Positions 44,935 through 54,555 of a stretch of 64,000 nt of DNA are shown here, one piece after another. The notes beneath the pieces were generated by a model, which ran no database searches, was not told where the DNA came from, and worked only from the letters and a program-made list of their open reading frames with translations. This DNA comes from CAWBRT01 sp963791145 (GTDB taxonomy: Bacteria > Acidobacteriota > Terriglobia > Terriglobales > Acidobacteriaceae): assembly GCA_963791145.1 (NCBI GenBank), contig CAWBRT010000027.1, positions 124,001-188,000 on the forward strand, written 5' to 3'. The position numbers and the translations under genes were made by a program. Position 1 is the first letter of the stretch. Every line of letters starts with the position of its first letter.

Positions 44935-45672
44935 CTATCGCGAGGAAACGAGTTGCCCGGTGGGCAGTTCCTTGCGCTCTCCCGGCTTGAACTCCAGAAT
45001 CTCGAAGCCCTGTTCTTTGGCTGCCTTGGCGAGATCACCCGGCTTGCCGGTCAGCACCGGGAAAGTGCCATAATGCATGGGCACCAGGACCTTCGGACGC
45101 AGCAGGCGGCAGGCCACCTCGACCTCGCGCGGCCCCATGACGAAATGATCGCCGATGGGCAGCATCACGACCTGTGGTGCGTAAAGCTCGCGGATCAGCG
45201 CCATATCGCCGAAGACCGCGGTGTCGCCGGCGTGATAGACCTTGAGGCCGTTGGAGAACTCCACGACAAAACCGCAGGGCTCGCCGCCATAGACGATGTT
45301 GCCGTCGTCGCCTTGAATGCCGGAGGAGTGTTTGGCGTCGGTCAGGGTGACGCGCATGCCGGCCACCGTTTGCGATCCCCCCTTGTTCATCGGGCTGATC
45401 TGCTGGCAGCCCTTCTTGTTGAGCCAGGCGCAGAGTTCGAAGATACCCACCACCACCGGGTTGTGCTCCTGGCAGATTTCCACTGCGTCGCCGATGTGGT
45501 CGAAGTGTCCGTGGGTGCAGAGCACCACATCTACTTTCGCCAGCTTCTTCATCTCCGGCGGGCAGGCGGGATTGTTCTTCACCCAGGGATCGATGAGCAC
45601 CGTCTTCCCTTCCGGGCTTTCCAAGATGAACGTAGAATGACCGAGCCAGGTCGCCTTCACTGAATTTGCCAT
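44935..45672 (-). CDS. UPF0173 metallo-beta-lactamase-fold hydrolase
   Basis: 245 residues from ATG 45670-45672 with AAAGGAAC upstream. WLGHSTFIL opens the domain, THGHFDHIGDA is the metal motif, YHAGDTAVFGD and MHYGTF complete it. This family (YtkL-like) is widespread and has no agreed substrate. Set between a rhodanese and an O-methyltransferase gene; short gaps suggest an operon. Confidence 0.92.
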   Translation of the reverse strand: MANSVKATWLGHSTFILESPEGKTVLIDPWVKNNPACPPEMKKLAKVDVVLCTHGHFDHIGDAVEICQEHNPVVVGIFELCAWLNKKGCQQISPMNKGGSQTVAGMRVTLTDAKHSSGIQGDDGNIVYGGEPCGFVVEFSNGLKVYHAGDTAVFGDMALIRELYAPQVVMLPIGDHFVMGPREVEVACRLLRPKVLVPMHYGTFPVLTGKPGDLAKAAKEQGFEILEFKPGERKELPTGQLVSSR

Positions 45673-45710
45673 CGCTGGTTCCTTTCTCTGTTTCGTTTGC
45701 GCAGCGAAAC

Positions 45711-46073
45711 CTATTTCTTCTCCTGAAACTTGCTCCATTCGGTGTAGCCGCCCACGAGAGAGAGCACGTTGCCGAAGCCCATCCGGCGCAGCATATATGC
45801 CCCCAGCAGGGAGCGTCCGCCGTTGCGGCAATAGAGCACGATCTGCTTGTTCTTATCCGTCGTAAAGCGGTCGATCTCAATTTCCAGCATGCCCCTGGGA
45901 AGAGCCACGGCGCCGGGGATCATTCCATTGGTCAGTTCCTCGGGCTCGCGCACATCGATCAGCAGGAAATCCTCGCCGTCCTGCTGCATCTCCTTAAGAT
46001 CGAGATGATTGATTTCTTCAATTCCCTCTTTCCGGATTTCCTCGATCAACTGCTTAAATTCGGCAACCAGCAT
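45711..46073 (-). CDS. Single-domain rhodanese-like protein
   Basis: 120 residues from ATG 46071-46073, GGAGGGAG upstream. LLIDVREPEELTNGMIPGA and the catalytic loop YCRNGGRSLLGA with Cys are intact, and the end GGYTEWSKFQ is typical. It transfers sulfane sulfur, for example from persulfides. It probably heads the small operon with the hydrolase and O-methyltransferase. Confidence 0.9.
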   Translation of the reverse strand: MLVAEFKQLIEEIRKEGIEEINHLDLKEMQQDGEDFLLIDVREPEELTNGMIPGAVALPRGMLEIEIDRFTTDKNKQIVLYCRNGGRSLLGAYMLRRMGFGNVLSLVGGYTEWSKFQEKK

Positions 46074-46181
46074 CCCTACTCCCTCCGGCCGGCCCCGGGG
46101 GAATGGCATTCTCACGCCGGGAGGCTCTGTATCCGATTTTATTGGCAGGCCCGCGGTATCGCAATCGAGGGGTTAGGGTAT

Positions 46182-46292
46182 TGCAGATTGCAGATTTAAA
46201 ATTGCAGATTGAGGACAAAATGTAGTCGGGAAAGGGTGCCTCCTATCCCGCAGTGCACAATCTGCAATCTTCAATCTGCAATCTACAATCCT
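46182..46292. repeat. AT-rich inverted repeat, family C
   Basis: Left arm has ttgcagattgcagatttaaa and attgcagattg; right arm has caatctgcaatcttcaatctg and caatctacaatc. The arms are complementary around about 50 bases. Same unit as at 6944-6985. Confidence 0.75.
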
Positions 46293-46376
46293 GCTAAGGT
46301 TTTCCCTGAGCCCATCTGCGCGATTCCGCCGATTCCAGCCAGTAGCCGCTAGCGCCCACAATAGCCACAGGGCCCC

Positions 46377-46601
46377 ATGCCAAACGATCGTTCTTCCAAT
46401 CACGGGATCACGATAGGCGCCTGCATCTGGTGCCACTCCGAATACGTAATCGGATGCAGCCGAGCGCAGGAGCAGAACATCTTCTGCTCGAAGAAATGCG
46501 AGATGGAAGCGCATTTCTGGCTGGTCGAGGTGCTGCGCGGAGTGGAAGAGCTGCGGCGCCGTGATGCGGAACGCGAAAAGAGGCCGCGGCCGCCGCTCTA
46601 A
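46377..46601 (+). CDS. Small zinc-finger-like protein, 74 aa
   Basis: ATG 46377. CIWCHSEY, then CSRAQEQNIFCSKKCE give a C-x2-C...C-x8-9-C-x3-C pattern resembling an FCS/MYM-type zinc finger. A helical, basic tail (GVEELRRRDAEREKRPRP) follows. No family name is safe. Third small Cys-rich protein in the window, after 7002 and 18079. Confidence 0.65.
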   Translation: MPNDRSSNHGITIGACIWCHSEYVIGCSRAQEQNIFCSKKCEMEAHFWLVEVLRGVEELRRRDAEREKRPRPPL

Positions 46602-47002
46602 TCGTTCTTTGCAGTCCCCCGATCATTGTTCTTTGTTCTTTTTTGCTGTATTGCCGGCAGAGTGCCATCCACCGACAAGAAGGCGGCCGGCTTCTTGAGT
46701 CCTCACCGCGCCGCCCGCGAAATAGCTTTGAAAGGGCGCGGCTTCAGCCGCGCCGGAAAGGCCCCATCACAATCGGGGCTTTTAGCCCCTGAGGTACTCA
46801 TCCGCTTGATCGAGCGAAAACAGTTCTCAACGAGGTTGTTGCTGACGGAATGCAGAACCCAAGCGAACTAGTCAGAAGAAGTTCCCTCAGCGGCTAAAGC
46901 CGGTATCCTTATAGTCCCGCAACGGCATGGCTAAAGCCATGCCCTTTCAAAGAATCTGTCCGGGAAAACTCTAATAATGAACAGCAAGGCTGCCGCCCCT
47001 TC
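46602..47002. other. Intergenic block of family B palindromes
   Basis: 401 bases. Includes ggcgcggct-tc-agccgcgcc (46735-46754), ggggcttttagcccc (46775-46789), cggctaaagccg (46891-46902) and ggcatggctaaagccatgcc (46924-46943). Four palindromes in 210 bases, each built on gcttcagc or gctaaagc. No gene seen. Confidence 0.75.
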
Positions 47003-48040
47003 TCAGACTGCGCCCGGCGCAGCCGTCCTGCTCGGCGCCTGTTCCAGGGCGGCGATCACGGCATCGGCGAACTCGCCGGTTGAGGCTGTGCCGCCCATAT
47101 CCTGCGTCACATGCTTGTGCTCGGTGTAGACCACGTCCAGGGCATGATGAATGCGGTCGGCCGCTTGATGTTCTCCGAGGTGATTCAGCATGAGTTCGGC
47201 GGAGCGCAGCAGGGCGGTCGGATTGGCCCGGCCCTTGCCCGCGATATCGGGTGCGGTGCCGTGCACGGCCTCGAAGACGGCGCAACTCTCCCCGAAGTTC
47301 GCCCCCGGAACAATTCCCAGTCCCCCCACAAAGCCCGCGCAGAGGTCACTGAGAATGTCGCCGTACAGATTCTCCATCAGCAGCATGTCGTACTGGTACG
47401 GGTTGGTGACCAGCTGCATGCAGGTGTTGTCCACGATGTGCTCGCCGTAAGTGATATCCGGGTATTCCTTGGCGATCTGGCGCGAGCAGCGCAGGAAGAG
47501 CCCGTCGGAGAGCTTCATGATGTTGGCTTTGTGGATGGCGTGTATCTTCTTGCGTCCCATCCGCCGGGCGTAGGCGAAAGCCCAGCGGGAGATGCGCAGG
47601 CAGGCCTTTTCCGTCATGATCTTCAGGCTTTCCACCACGCCGGGAACGACCTCGTGCTCGATGCCGGAGTAGAGCCCTTCGGTGTTTTCGCGCACGATGA
47701 TGAGATCGATCTCCGGATAATGGGTCGACACATTGGGAAGGTTATGAATCGGGCGGAAGTTGGAAAACAGCTCGAAGTGCTTGCGCAACTGGACGTTGAT
47801 GCTGCCGAAACCGCCGGCGACCGGGGTGGTGACCGGACCCTTGAGAGCAACCCGGGTCTTTTCGATCGAGGCCAGCAGTTCCTTGGGAAGATATTCGTGA
47901 TACTTCTCGTAGGCATCGGCGCCGGCGGCGTAGGATTCCCATTCGAACTTGACGCCGGTGGCCTCCAGCACGCGAACCGCCGCGGCGGTCACCTCCGGGC
48001 CGATTCCGTCACCGGGTATGAGCGTGATCATGTAAGCCAT
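47003..48040 (-). CDS. NAD-dependent isocitrate dehydrogenase
   Basis: 345 residues, ATG preceded by AGGGAGGG. TLIPGDGIGPEV at the N-terminus; FGSINVQLRKHFELFSNFRP holds the substrate-binding Ser, Asn and Arg residues; ENTEGLYSGIEHEV and GDILSDLCAGFVGGLG bind metal and cofactor. The short NAD type (IDH3-like) fits better than leuB or homoisocitrate dehydrogenase, because of SINVQLRK, but these paralogues are hard to separate. It makes 2-oxoglutarate in the TCA cycle. Confidence 0.87.
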   Translation of the reverse strand: MAYMITLIPGDGIGPEVTAAAVRVLEATGVKFEWESYAAGADAYEKYHEYLPKELLASIEKTRVALKGPVTTPVAGGFGSINVQLRKHFELFSNFRPIHNLPNVSTHYPEIDLIIVRENTEGLYSGIEHEVVPGVVESLKIMTEKACLRISRWAFAYARRMGRKKIHAIHKANIMKLSDGLFLRCSRQIAKEYPDITYGEHIVDNTCMQLVTNPYQYDMLLMENLYGDILSDLCAGFVGGLGIVPGANFGESCAVFEAVHGTAPDIAGKGRANPTALLRSAELMLNHLGEHQAADRIHHALDVVYTEHKHVTQDMGGTASTGEFADAVIAALEQAPSRTAAPGAV

Positions 48041-48066
48041 TCGCCCTCCCTGGAGTGATTTTGCTG

Positions 48067-48561
48067 TCAGCTTTTAGTTTTTACCGTGGCGCCGGGGATC
48101 CCGTTTTCCTTCAACCTCAGCAGATCCTGCAGTTCGGTCATGAACTCCTGAACATCCTTGAAGTCCAGGTAAACCGAGGCGAAACGCACGTAGGCCACCT
48201 TGTCGAGATTGCGCAGGCGATGCATGATGAGTTCGCCGATTTCGCTGGTCTTGCGCTCGCGCTCGGGGGAGTCGATGACGAAGCTTTCCGCCTCGTTGAC
48301 GATCTGCTCCAGCTTGCTGATGGAGACCGGGCGCTTCTCGCAGGCGCGCAACAATCCGTTGAGCACCTTCTGGCGCTCGAATTTCTCGCGCCGGCCGTCC
48401 TTCTTGACGACCATGTAGGGAAGCTCGTCGATGCGCTCGTAGGTGGTGTAGCGCTTCTCGCAGCGCAGACATTCGCGGCGGCGCCGTATCGCCTCGCCTT
48501 CCTTACTCTCGCGCGAGTCGACGACCTTGTCCTGTTCGAAGCCGCAGAAAGGGCATTTCAT
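48067..48561 (-). CDS. nrdR: Transcriptional repressor NrdR
   Basis: 164 residues from ATG 48559-48561. MKCPFCG...CLRCEKRYTTYER gives the zinc ribbon and the ATP-cone domain follows (VVKKDGRREKFERQKVLNGL). NrdR senses dATP/ATP and represses ribonucleotide reductase genes at NrdR boxes. No nrd gene is in the window. It lies 26 bases upstream of the isocitrate dehydrogenase gene. Confidence 0.96.
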   Translation of the reverse strand: MKCPFCGFEQDKVVDSRESKEGEAIRRRRECLRCEKRYTTYERIDELPYMVVKKDGRREKFERQKVLNGLLRACEKRPVSISKLEQIVNEAESFVIDSPERERKTSEIGELIMHRLRNLDKVAYVRFASVYLDFKDVQEFMTELQDLLRLKENGIPGATVKTKS

Positions 48562-48636
48562 GGTGTGAACCAGCAAAGGCAATTCTAGCAGGAAGATGCG
48601 GCCCATTTTTCAGAAACTGTTTCCGTGCCGGTGGCC

Positions 48637-49750
48637 TCAGGCCTGCGTGGCCGCCATTTTGCTCTCGCGCGACACGGCTCGCAAGGAAACGCGTTCCCGG
48701 TGCGCCATGATGAGCCCCGCCGGGATGACCGCCATGAACGTCACCAGCCAGCACACCATGCCGCAACTGACCGCCAGCTCCGGGGTAATGTTGTAGGGCT
48801 CACGGCCGAAGACCCGCGACAGCAGGTCTATGATCGCCAGTTGCGAGCCTCCGCCCACCCCGGGCAACTGCACCACCGAGCCGGTAATGCTGGCGCCCAT
48901 CACCAGCATAGCGTCCTCCAGCTCAATGTTGTGCAGGCGAACGGTGCGGGTGACGACCTGCGACGGATCGGCCGGGCCGCCGTTTTCAAGTTGCACGGAG
49001 ACGGTGGTCACAGGATAGGCATGCATCACCTGGATGTAGGAGCGCGCGATCAGCATCCAGAGGCTGAGCGACAGCAGGACGATGAGAACAAACGATTTCA
49101 AATCCTGGATCGTGTGCAGGCCCTGGCCAAAGGCGCGCAGCCGGCGGCAGACCGCTTTTGCCGTCCCGGGAAAACGAGGCGTCAGCAGCCCTTCGCACAA
49201 CCCGGCGATCTGCTCGCTCCGCCACCACAGAAAGAAAACAAGAACCGCCAGGCTTCCCGCTATGCCCAGCAAAGCGTATCCGGCCCACTGCACGAATGGA
49301 TAAGCGCGGTACTTTTCGCCCCAGATGGCCAGCGTTATGCCCATCAGAATGGCCACCGAGGACATATCGAACACCCGCTCGACGGTCCAGACGGCCAACT
49401 GGGATGAAAACGTCAGGTTCTCCTTGCGCGCGATCAGAAACGGCCGTACCAGCTCGCCCGGACGCCCCAGCAGCGCCAGCCCGCTGAAGCCGATAAACTG
49501 CGACGGGATCAGGCGCGCACACCGTGGTCTGGCAGGTGGGACGGAGAAAAAGCTTCCAGCGAACCGCCCGCAGCACATGGGCGAGGTAGATCAATCCCAC
49601 CCCGCTCAGAAGCATCCACACGTTGAGCCCCCTGGTGATCGTCCAGAACTGCTGCCAGTCGAAGCTGCGCCAGTGCCGGAACTGCGAATAAACCAGCGCC
49701 AGCAGGATCGCCAGAATGACAGCGGTGGTGAGGGCGTGCTTCTTGTTCAT
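48637..49750 (-). CDS. Lysylphosphatidylglycerol synthase-TM/UPF0104 family membrane protein, frameshifted
   Basis: About 370 residues with eight or so helices. The first part begins KKHALTTAVILAILLALVYS, ends LRAVRWKLFL, and the frame shifts near 49530; the second part has SQFIGFSGLALLGRPGELVR, the family signature, then several membrane helices. Length is 3n+1, so one inserted base explains it. The family includes glycosyltransferase-coupled flippase-like proteins. Its start overlaps the stop of the lytic transglycosylase (ATGA), implying envelope-related cotranscription. Confidence 0.85.
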
Positions 49751-50668
49751 TGCGACTGGCCGCTGCCAGGGTCAGGGATTACAGCGTGCGTTAATGGAGG
49801 ACGGTCTGATAGAGGCCGCGGCTGTTTTTGCTGTTGCTTCGGCGCCTGCCGCAGTAGAAGTAGAGCACCGGCAGGTGTTCTCTTGGCGGCGCCTGGGGTA
49901 GCCGCTTTCCGCTTGGCGGACTTCGCGGCTTGCGGCGCTGGCTGCGCTTTTTGCCGGAAGTTGGCCGAGGCCTTCTGCGTTTGTTCGGACTTGGGCGCAG
50001 AGGCTGCCAGCTTGCGGCGATTGAAGTCGTTGATCACGCGGGCGACATAGCCGCGCGTCTCACGGTAGGGCGGAACGCCGTTGTATTTCTCCACCCGCTC
50101 GGGTCCGGCATTGTAAGCGGCCAGCGCCTTCTGCGCGTCACCGTTGTAGCGCACCAGCAATTCGCGCAGGTAGCGGCTGCCGCCATCCACGTTGGCCGCC
50201 GGGTCGAGGCTGTTACTCACCCCCAAACGCGAAGCCGTCGCCGGCATCAGTTGCATAAGGCCCTGAGCGCCCCTTGGGCGAGACCGCCGCCGGATTGTAG
50301 CCGCTCTCCGCCTTGACCACGCTGTGAATAAAATCCGGATCGATGCCGGTAGCGACGCCGGCATGGGCAATGTGCTCGTGAACACTCGCGGCAGACGCGA
50401 CGGGCGCAGGCAGATCGGGCGCCGGTTCATAGCCCGAGATAGCTGTCGTGGGAAGATCGACGAAACCGGAGCCGCTTGCGTCCAGGTAAAGCCGCGTATT
50501 CTCGCCCAGCTGCTCGTGGCGCTCGCAGCGCAGGTTGAAGCCGTTCGTCAGGCGCGCCAGTTCCGCCGCCTGCGCGACACAGGCGCACAGGCAGAGCACG
50601 GCGCACCACAGTCCGTTGCGCGCCGAGATGCCCGGCAGGCGGGTATTTCGCAGGCGGGGTCGGCTCAT
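49747..50668 (-). CDS. Lytic transglycosylase (SLT domain), frameshifted
   Basis: About 306 residues from ATG 50666-50668, which overlaps the HAD gene's stop. Signal peptide near 20-35 (LWCAVLCLCACVAQA). The SLT domain has the catalytic Glu in VVKAESGYNPAAVS, then GLMQLMPATASRLGV and AYNAGPERVEKYNGVPPY. One extra base near 50270, just before QGLMQLMP, breaks the frame; length is 3n+1. An Ala/Lys/Pro-rich tail of about 80 residues follows. It cleaves peptidoglycan glycan strands. Confidence 0.9.
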
Positions 50669-51501
50669 GCTCCCAGCACCGTTTCCAAGGCATGGGCCAC
50701 GCCGCTGTGATTGTTCTCCAGGGTTACCATCCATCCATTCTGTTTGAGTTCGTCGCAGGCGTTGCCCATGACCACCGGCACGCCGGCGAACTCGAGCATC
50801 TCGATGTCGTTGTAGTTATCGCCGATAGCCATCACCTGCCGGCGGTCGATGCCGCGATACTCCGCCCAGCGGCGCAGGCCGTCGCCCTTGGTGCAGCCCC
50901 GGTTGAGCACGTCGACGATGCACAGATCGCGCACGTCGTACTGGGTGCGCAACACTGTGATGCGCGGCGCCAGCGCGGGGTCGAGCAGCAGCTCCTGCGC
51001 CTCGCGCATGCGCCCCACGCTGCCGCAGAATGTCAGTTGCACGGGAGGCTCGGTGAGCGAATCTTCCAGGGGTTGAATAACCTCCAGGTACTCGGAGTTC
51101 TTCTGCATCCAGCGGCTCAGGGCCACGTCGAGAAACTCGGTGGTCTCCACCACCAGCGCGCCTTTGCGTTCGCGGTCGAAGGTGAGCACCGTGTTTTCGC
51201 GAAAGCCCGCCATCTGCCGTACCACGTCGCGGGCGGTTTCCAGGGTCAGAAAGTTGCGATGGACAATCGCCCCCTCGCTGGAATTAATGATGGCGCCGTT
51301 GGAGCTGATCAGGGTCACGCTGAACCCCAGGGACGAAGCCACCGGCAGGGCGAACTGGTGGCGCCTGCCGGTCACCAGCGCTATTTCCACGCCGCGCTGG
51401 TGGGCGCTTTGCAGCGCTCGAAGATCGGCGGCGGAAACCTGAAAGCTGGAGTTCAGCAGGGTTCCATCGATGTCAATGGCGATGAGCCGAATCGCGTGCA
51501 T
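50665..51501 (-). CDS. Cof-type HAD-IIB hydrolase
   Basis: 278 residues from ATG 51499-51501. AIDIDGTLLNS is motif I, VTGRRHQFALP motif II, a type IIB cap follows, and GDNYNDIEMLEFAGVPVVMG is motif III/IV. Probably a sugar- or flavin-phosphate phosphatase. First gene in a three-gene set, each coupled by ATGA stop/start overlaps with the lytic transglycosylase and the UPF0104 membrane protein. Confidence 0.9.
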   Translation of the reverse strand: MHAIRLIAIDIDGTLLNSSFQVSAADLRALQSAHQRGVEIALVTGRRHQFALPVASSLGFSVTLISSNGAIINSSEGAIVHRNFLTLETARDVVRQMAGFRENTVLTFDRERKGALVVETTEFLDVALSRWMQKNSEYLEVIQPLEDSLTEPPVQLTFCGSVGRMREAQELLLDPALAPRITVLRTQYDVRDLCIVDVLNRGCTKGDGLRRWAEYRGIDRRQVMAIGDNYNDIEMLEFAGVPVVMGNACDELKQNGWMVTLENNHSGVAHALETVLGA

Positions 51502-51605
51502 CCTCCCTGATTCTACACTCCCGCAGCTCGCTCTCAAGCCGGCCTAAGCCGGGTTAAGGCCGTTTTTCCCTCCAGCGGTCGGCGGCTGCTACTATTTACC
51601 CTGTA

Positions 51606-52341
51606 ATGTTCGGGTTCTTCAACTTCGGATTACCCGGATTGATCGTCATGGCGGCGGCGCTGATCCACTTCGTCCGACGACAGCCGGAGTCGTATTGGCT
51701 CTGGGTCATTCTGCTACTCGGCCCCATTGGGTCGCTCATTTATCTTGCCACCCAGGCCCTTCCCGAGCTGCGCGATCCGGGGGCCTTCAAATTTGTCGGG
51801 CGCGGACGCCGCATCCGCGAACTGGAGTATGCCGTCAGCCAGAACCCCTCGGCGGGAAACTACGAGGAACTGGGCCAGCTTTACCTCGACAAGGGACAGT
51901 GGGCCAAGGCCCGCGCCTGCTTCGACCGCTCGATCGCCCAGCGCACGCGACTCGCCCGATCCCTTTTACCGCCGCGCCCTGGCCGAATTGCAGCTGGGCG
52001 ATTTCACCGCCGCCGTTCCGGACCTGGAGCGGGTTGTACGGGCCCAGGCCGACTATGACATTCACCGCGCCGCCGGACTGCTCGCCTGGGCCTATGCCCG
52101 CACCGGAAACAACCAGCAGGCGGAGGCTCTCTTTAGCCGCCTGGTACAGCTTTCCACGTTGACTGAGACGCAGTTGCACTACGCCGAGTTTCTTGCAGCG
52201 CAGGGGAAACCGGCTGAAGCGCGGCAGTGGGCGGAGCGAATCCTGACCAAGCGCGCCGGCATGCCCGGATTTCAGCGCCGCCGCGAGCGGTCTTACTTCC
52301 GCCAGGCACGCTCGCTGCTAAGAAGCCTTCGAGGAAAGTAA
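51606..52341 (+). CDS. Membrane-anchored TPR protein, frameshifted
   Basis: About 244 residues. Two N-terminal helices (GLPGLIVMAAALIHFV, WLWVILLLGPIGSLIYLA) form a hairpin anchor. TPR-like helices follow: ENY.ELGQLYLDKGQWAKA, then after a frameshift at about 51950 DPFYRRALAELQLGDF and AAGLLAWAYARTGNNQQAE. Length is 3n+1. It is divergent from the HAD gene. Probably a scaffold; no partner known. Confidence 0.78.
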
Positions 52342-52474
52342 GCTATGATCGGGCGCAGCTCTCGTAAACTTGTCAACCTCTTCTCAGGCCAGAGAATCTA
52401 CAGGTCAGCAACCGATTGCCCTCACTTCGCCCATCGGCATCCGCTGCCGTTGGGCACAAAACGATGGAGGACTC

Positions 52475-53560
52475 ATGAAACGCCTGGTTACGGTGACTGT
52501 TTCGCTCGCCGCGGTCCTGTTGTTCGCAGGCTCCGCTTTGGCGCAAAGCCCATCAGTCCCCGAGATTCCGTACCGCTCAGTGCCCGATTTTCTCAAGCTG
52601 CCACCCAACATGTATCTCGGCGAAGTTTCCGGAGTGGCCGTCAATTCCAAGGGACACGTCTTCGTTTTTCATCGCGGCAACACAACCGGTCCCGCCTACG
52701 CGGCAGCCGGAGCGCAGCTGCTGGAGTTTGCTCCCGACGGAAAATTCATCCGCGAGATCGGCCACAACCTCTACGCCTGGTCGTTTGCGCACGACGTCAA
52801 GGTGGATCGGGACGACAACGTGTGGGTTACCGACAAGGGCTCGGACATGATCATCAAGTTCAATCCGGAAGGCCGCGTGGTGATGGTTTTCGGGCGCAAG
52901 TTGGAGGCGTCCGACGAGGACACCGCGCCGCTCAAGCACCCCAAGCCTCCGCTGCCGGCGGAGGATGGCCGATTCCGGCAGGTAACTGACGTGACATGGG
53001 ACTCGGCCGGCAACACCTATATCAGCGACGGCTACATCAATTCGCGCGTCGCCAAGGTCGATAAAGACGGCAACTGGATTAAATCCTGGGGAGGGCCCGG
53101 CAGCGGCCCCGGACAGTTCAATACTCCGCACAGCATCGCCTCCGATGCGCAGAACCGGATCTACGTCGCGGACCGGGGCAATGGACGCATCCAGGTGTTC
53201 GATACCGACGGCAAGTTTCTGCGCGAGATCCGTATCAACGTTCCCTTTCCGCCTGACACTCGCCCGGCCATAGGAAACAAGCCGGGGCCCGACGTGAAAG
53301 GAACGTTTGCACCAGGGTCGCCGTGGGCCGTTTGCATTACGCCTCCGCCGCATCAGGTGCTGTACGCCTCCGACGCCTACCCGGGACGAATCTATAAGCT
53401 CTCACTGGACGGCAAAGTGCTCGGCGTGCTGGGAAAATCAGGCAAGCAGCTTGGACAGTTCGGATGGGTTCACGAAATCGCGTGCCCCTCGGAGAATGAG
53501 CTCTACGTCGGCGAACTGCTGAACTGGCGAGTGCAGAAGCTGATCCTCGAACCGAAGTAG
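52475..53560 (+). CDS. Exported NHL-repeat six-bladed propeller protein
   Basis: 361 residues from ATG 52475 with GGAGGA. Signal peptide ends GSALAQ. NHL-type blades recur: VAVNSKGHVFVFHRGN, VDRDDNVWVTDKGSDMIIKF, TWDSAGNTYISDGYINSRV, SDAQNRIYVADRGNGRIQVF and so on. The arrangement resembles the lyase half of peptidylglycine amidating enzyme, but such propellers often only bind ligands. Probably periplasmic. A single gene. Confidence 0.85.
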   Translation: MKRLVTVTVSLAAVLLFAGSALAQSPSVPEIPYRSVPDFLKLPPNMYLGEVSGVAVNSKGHVFVFHRGNTTGPAYAAAGAQLLEFAPDGKFIREIGHNLYAWSFAHDVKVDRDDNVWVTDKGSDMIIKFNPEGRVVMVFGRKLEASDEDTAPLKHPKPPLPAEDGRFRQVTDVTWDSAGNTYISDGYINSRVAKVDKDGNWIKSWGGPGSGPGQFNTPHSIASDAQNRIYVADRGNGRIQVFDTDGKFLREIRINVPFPPDTRPAIGNKPGPDVKGTFAPGSPWAVCITPPPHQVLYASDAYPGRIYKLSLDGKVLGVLGKSGKQLGQFGWVHEIACPSENELYVGELLNWRVQKLILEPK

Positions 53561-53662
53561 CCGCATTAGGGCTGTTGCGGGCGAGCTGCGGCGGATCCCT
53601 CGGCTCGCCCGATGGCGGAAGTTCGTAGAGTTTCGAGTTTCGAGTTTCAAGTTTCAAGCCGG

Positions 53663-53705
53663 GTGCCCCAGAGTCCCGCCCTGCTTTTGGGCTGACCTGG
53701 GGCCA
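53663..53705. repeat. Degenerate family A palindrome with family E unit
   Basis: gccccag (53665-53671) / ctggggc (53697-53703) around about 25 bases. It directly follows gtttcgagtttcaagtttcaag (family E, about 53630-53658). Confidence 0.55.
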
Positions 53706-53799
53706 CTTCCACACCAGCCTCGAAAGTGATTCACGGCAGAAGACATCTGCCTGCGCGATACACTAAAGGAAAGAGCTGCGCTCGTTGAGGAACGAACAG

Positions 53800-54072
53800 A
53801 TGATCAAAGACGCGAACTTTGCCAAACAGATCAGCGAGCTGATGCTCGACCTCTCCAGCCGCATCCGCCAGCTGACCGCCGCCGGAAGCTGCTCTGCCGA
53901 CGACCAGCATGTTTACAAAAAGGCGGCGGCGAAAGTGCTCGCCACCATAGACGCTGAAGTGCTGGCCCCGCTTTACGCCGAGCACTCTTCGCTGCGGCCG
54001 GCGGGTTGGAAACGCACCGAGGCCCTGCCAGGACAGTCACGCAGTTTGGGAGGAATTATTCAGCCGGTGTAA
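53800..54072 (+). CDS. Small soluble protein, 90 aa, unknown
   Basis: ATG 53800 with GAGG upstream; TTG 53785 is an alternative. Sequence starts MIKDANFAKQISELML and is mainly helical and charged through about residue 70, ending Gly/Ser-rich. No motif. I recognise no family. Confidence 0.55.
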   Translation: MIKDANFAKQISELMLDLSSRIRQLTAAGSCSADDQHVYKKAAAKVLATIDAEVLAPLYAEHSSLRPAGWKRTEALPGQSRSLGGIIQPV

Positions 54073-54084
54073 GGACGACAACTT

Positions 54085-54113
54085 CCCCACATTTGGCAAG
54101 AGAAGGCAAATAT
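54085..54113. repeat. Degenerate family A palindrome
   Basis: ccccacatttgg...gcaaatatagg around 54085-54113; six central arm bases still pair. It lies just past the small gene's stop and is the weakest copy. Confidence 0.4.
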
Positions 54114-54168
54114 AGGCCACCTGACGAAACAGCTGCAGCGACAAGCATCGTTAATGATGGGGGTGTGA

Positions 54169-54441
54169 TCACAGCGCGGATAACACCCTGAACGCCACAT
54201 AAAATTGTGGAACTATTAACAGCAGTGCAATAGTGCCTTGCCAACGGGAGTCACTTTTCATAATGTCCCTGATGCCCAGCCCAGCGGTCAGCACACTCGC
54301 TATGGGCACGAAGGCAGCGAACCAGATAAGATCCCAGAATGCGTGGGGGAACAGTACAAGGCTTGCATACGCCGCACCGGAAATAACGGCAGTAACGCTT
54401 GCCAAAATCAGCGAGTTTGCGATTTGGGCTATTCGCGGCAT
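54169..54441 (-). CDS. Small membrane protein, 90 aa
   Basis: Three membrane helices: SLILASVTAVISGAAYASLVLF, IWFAAFVPIASVLTAGLG and IALLLIVPQFYVAFRVL. Codon use is less GC-rich than in dnaE and accA. No known family. It is followed by accA in the same direction upstream, 115 bases away. Confidence 0.65.
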   Translation of the reverse strand: MPRIAQIANSLILASVTAVISGAAYASLVLFPHAFWDLIWFAAFVPIASVLTAGLGIRDIMKSDSRWQGTIALLLIVPQFYVAFRVLSAL

Positions 54442-54555
54442 GTGAGAGTCCCTGCGGAACGATCTTACCTCCGCGCAGTTAGCGGTAACAGGGCTTATCT
54501 TAATACACGTGGCGGACCTGGTGAATAATCATCGTAATCAACAACGAAACAGCGC

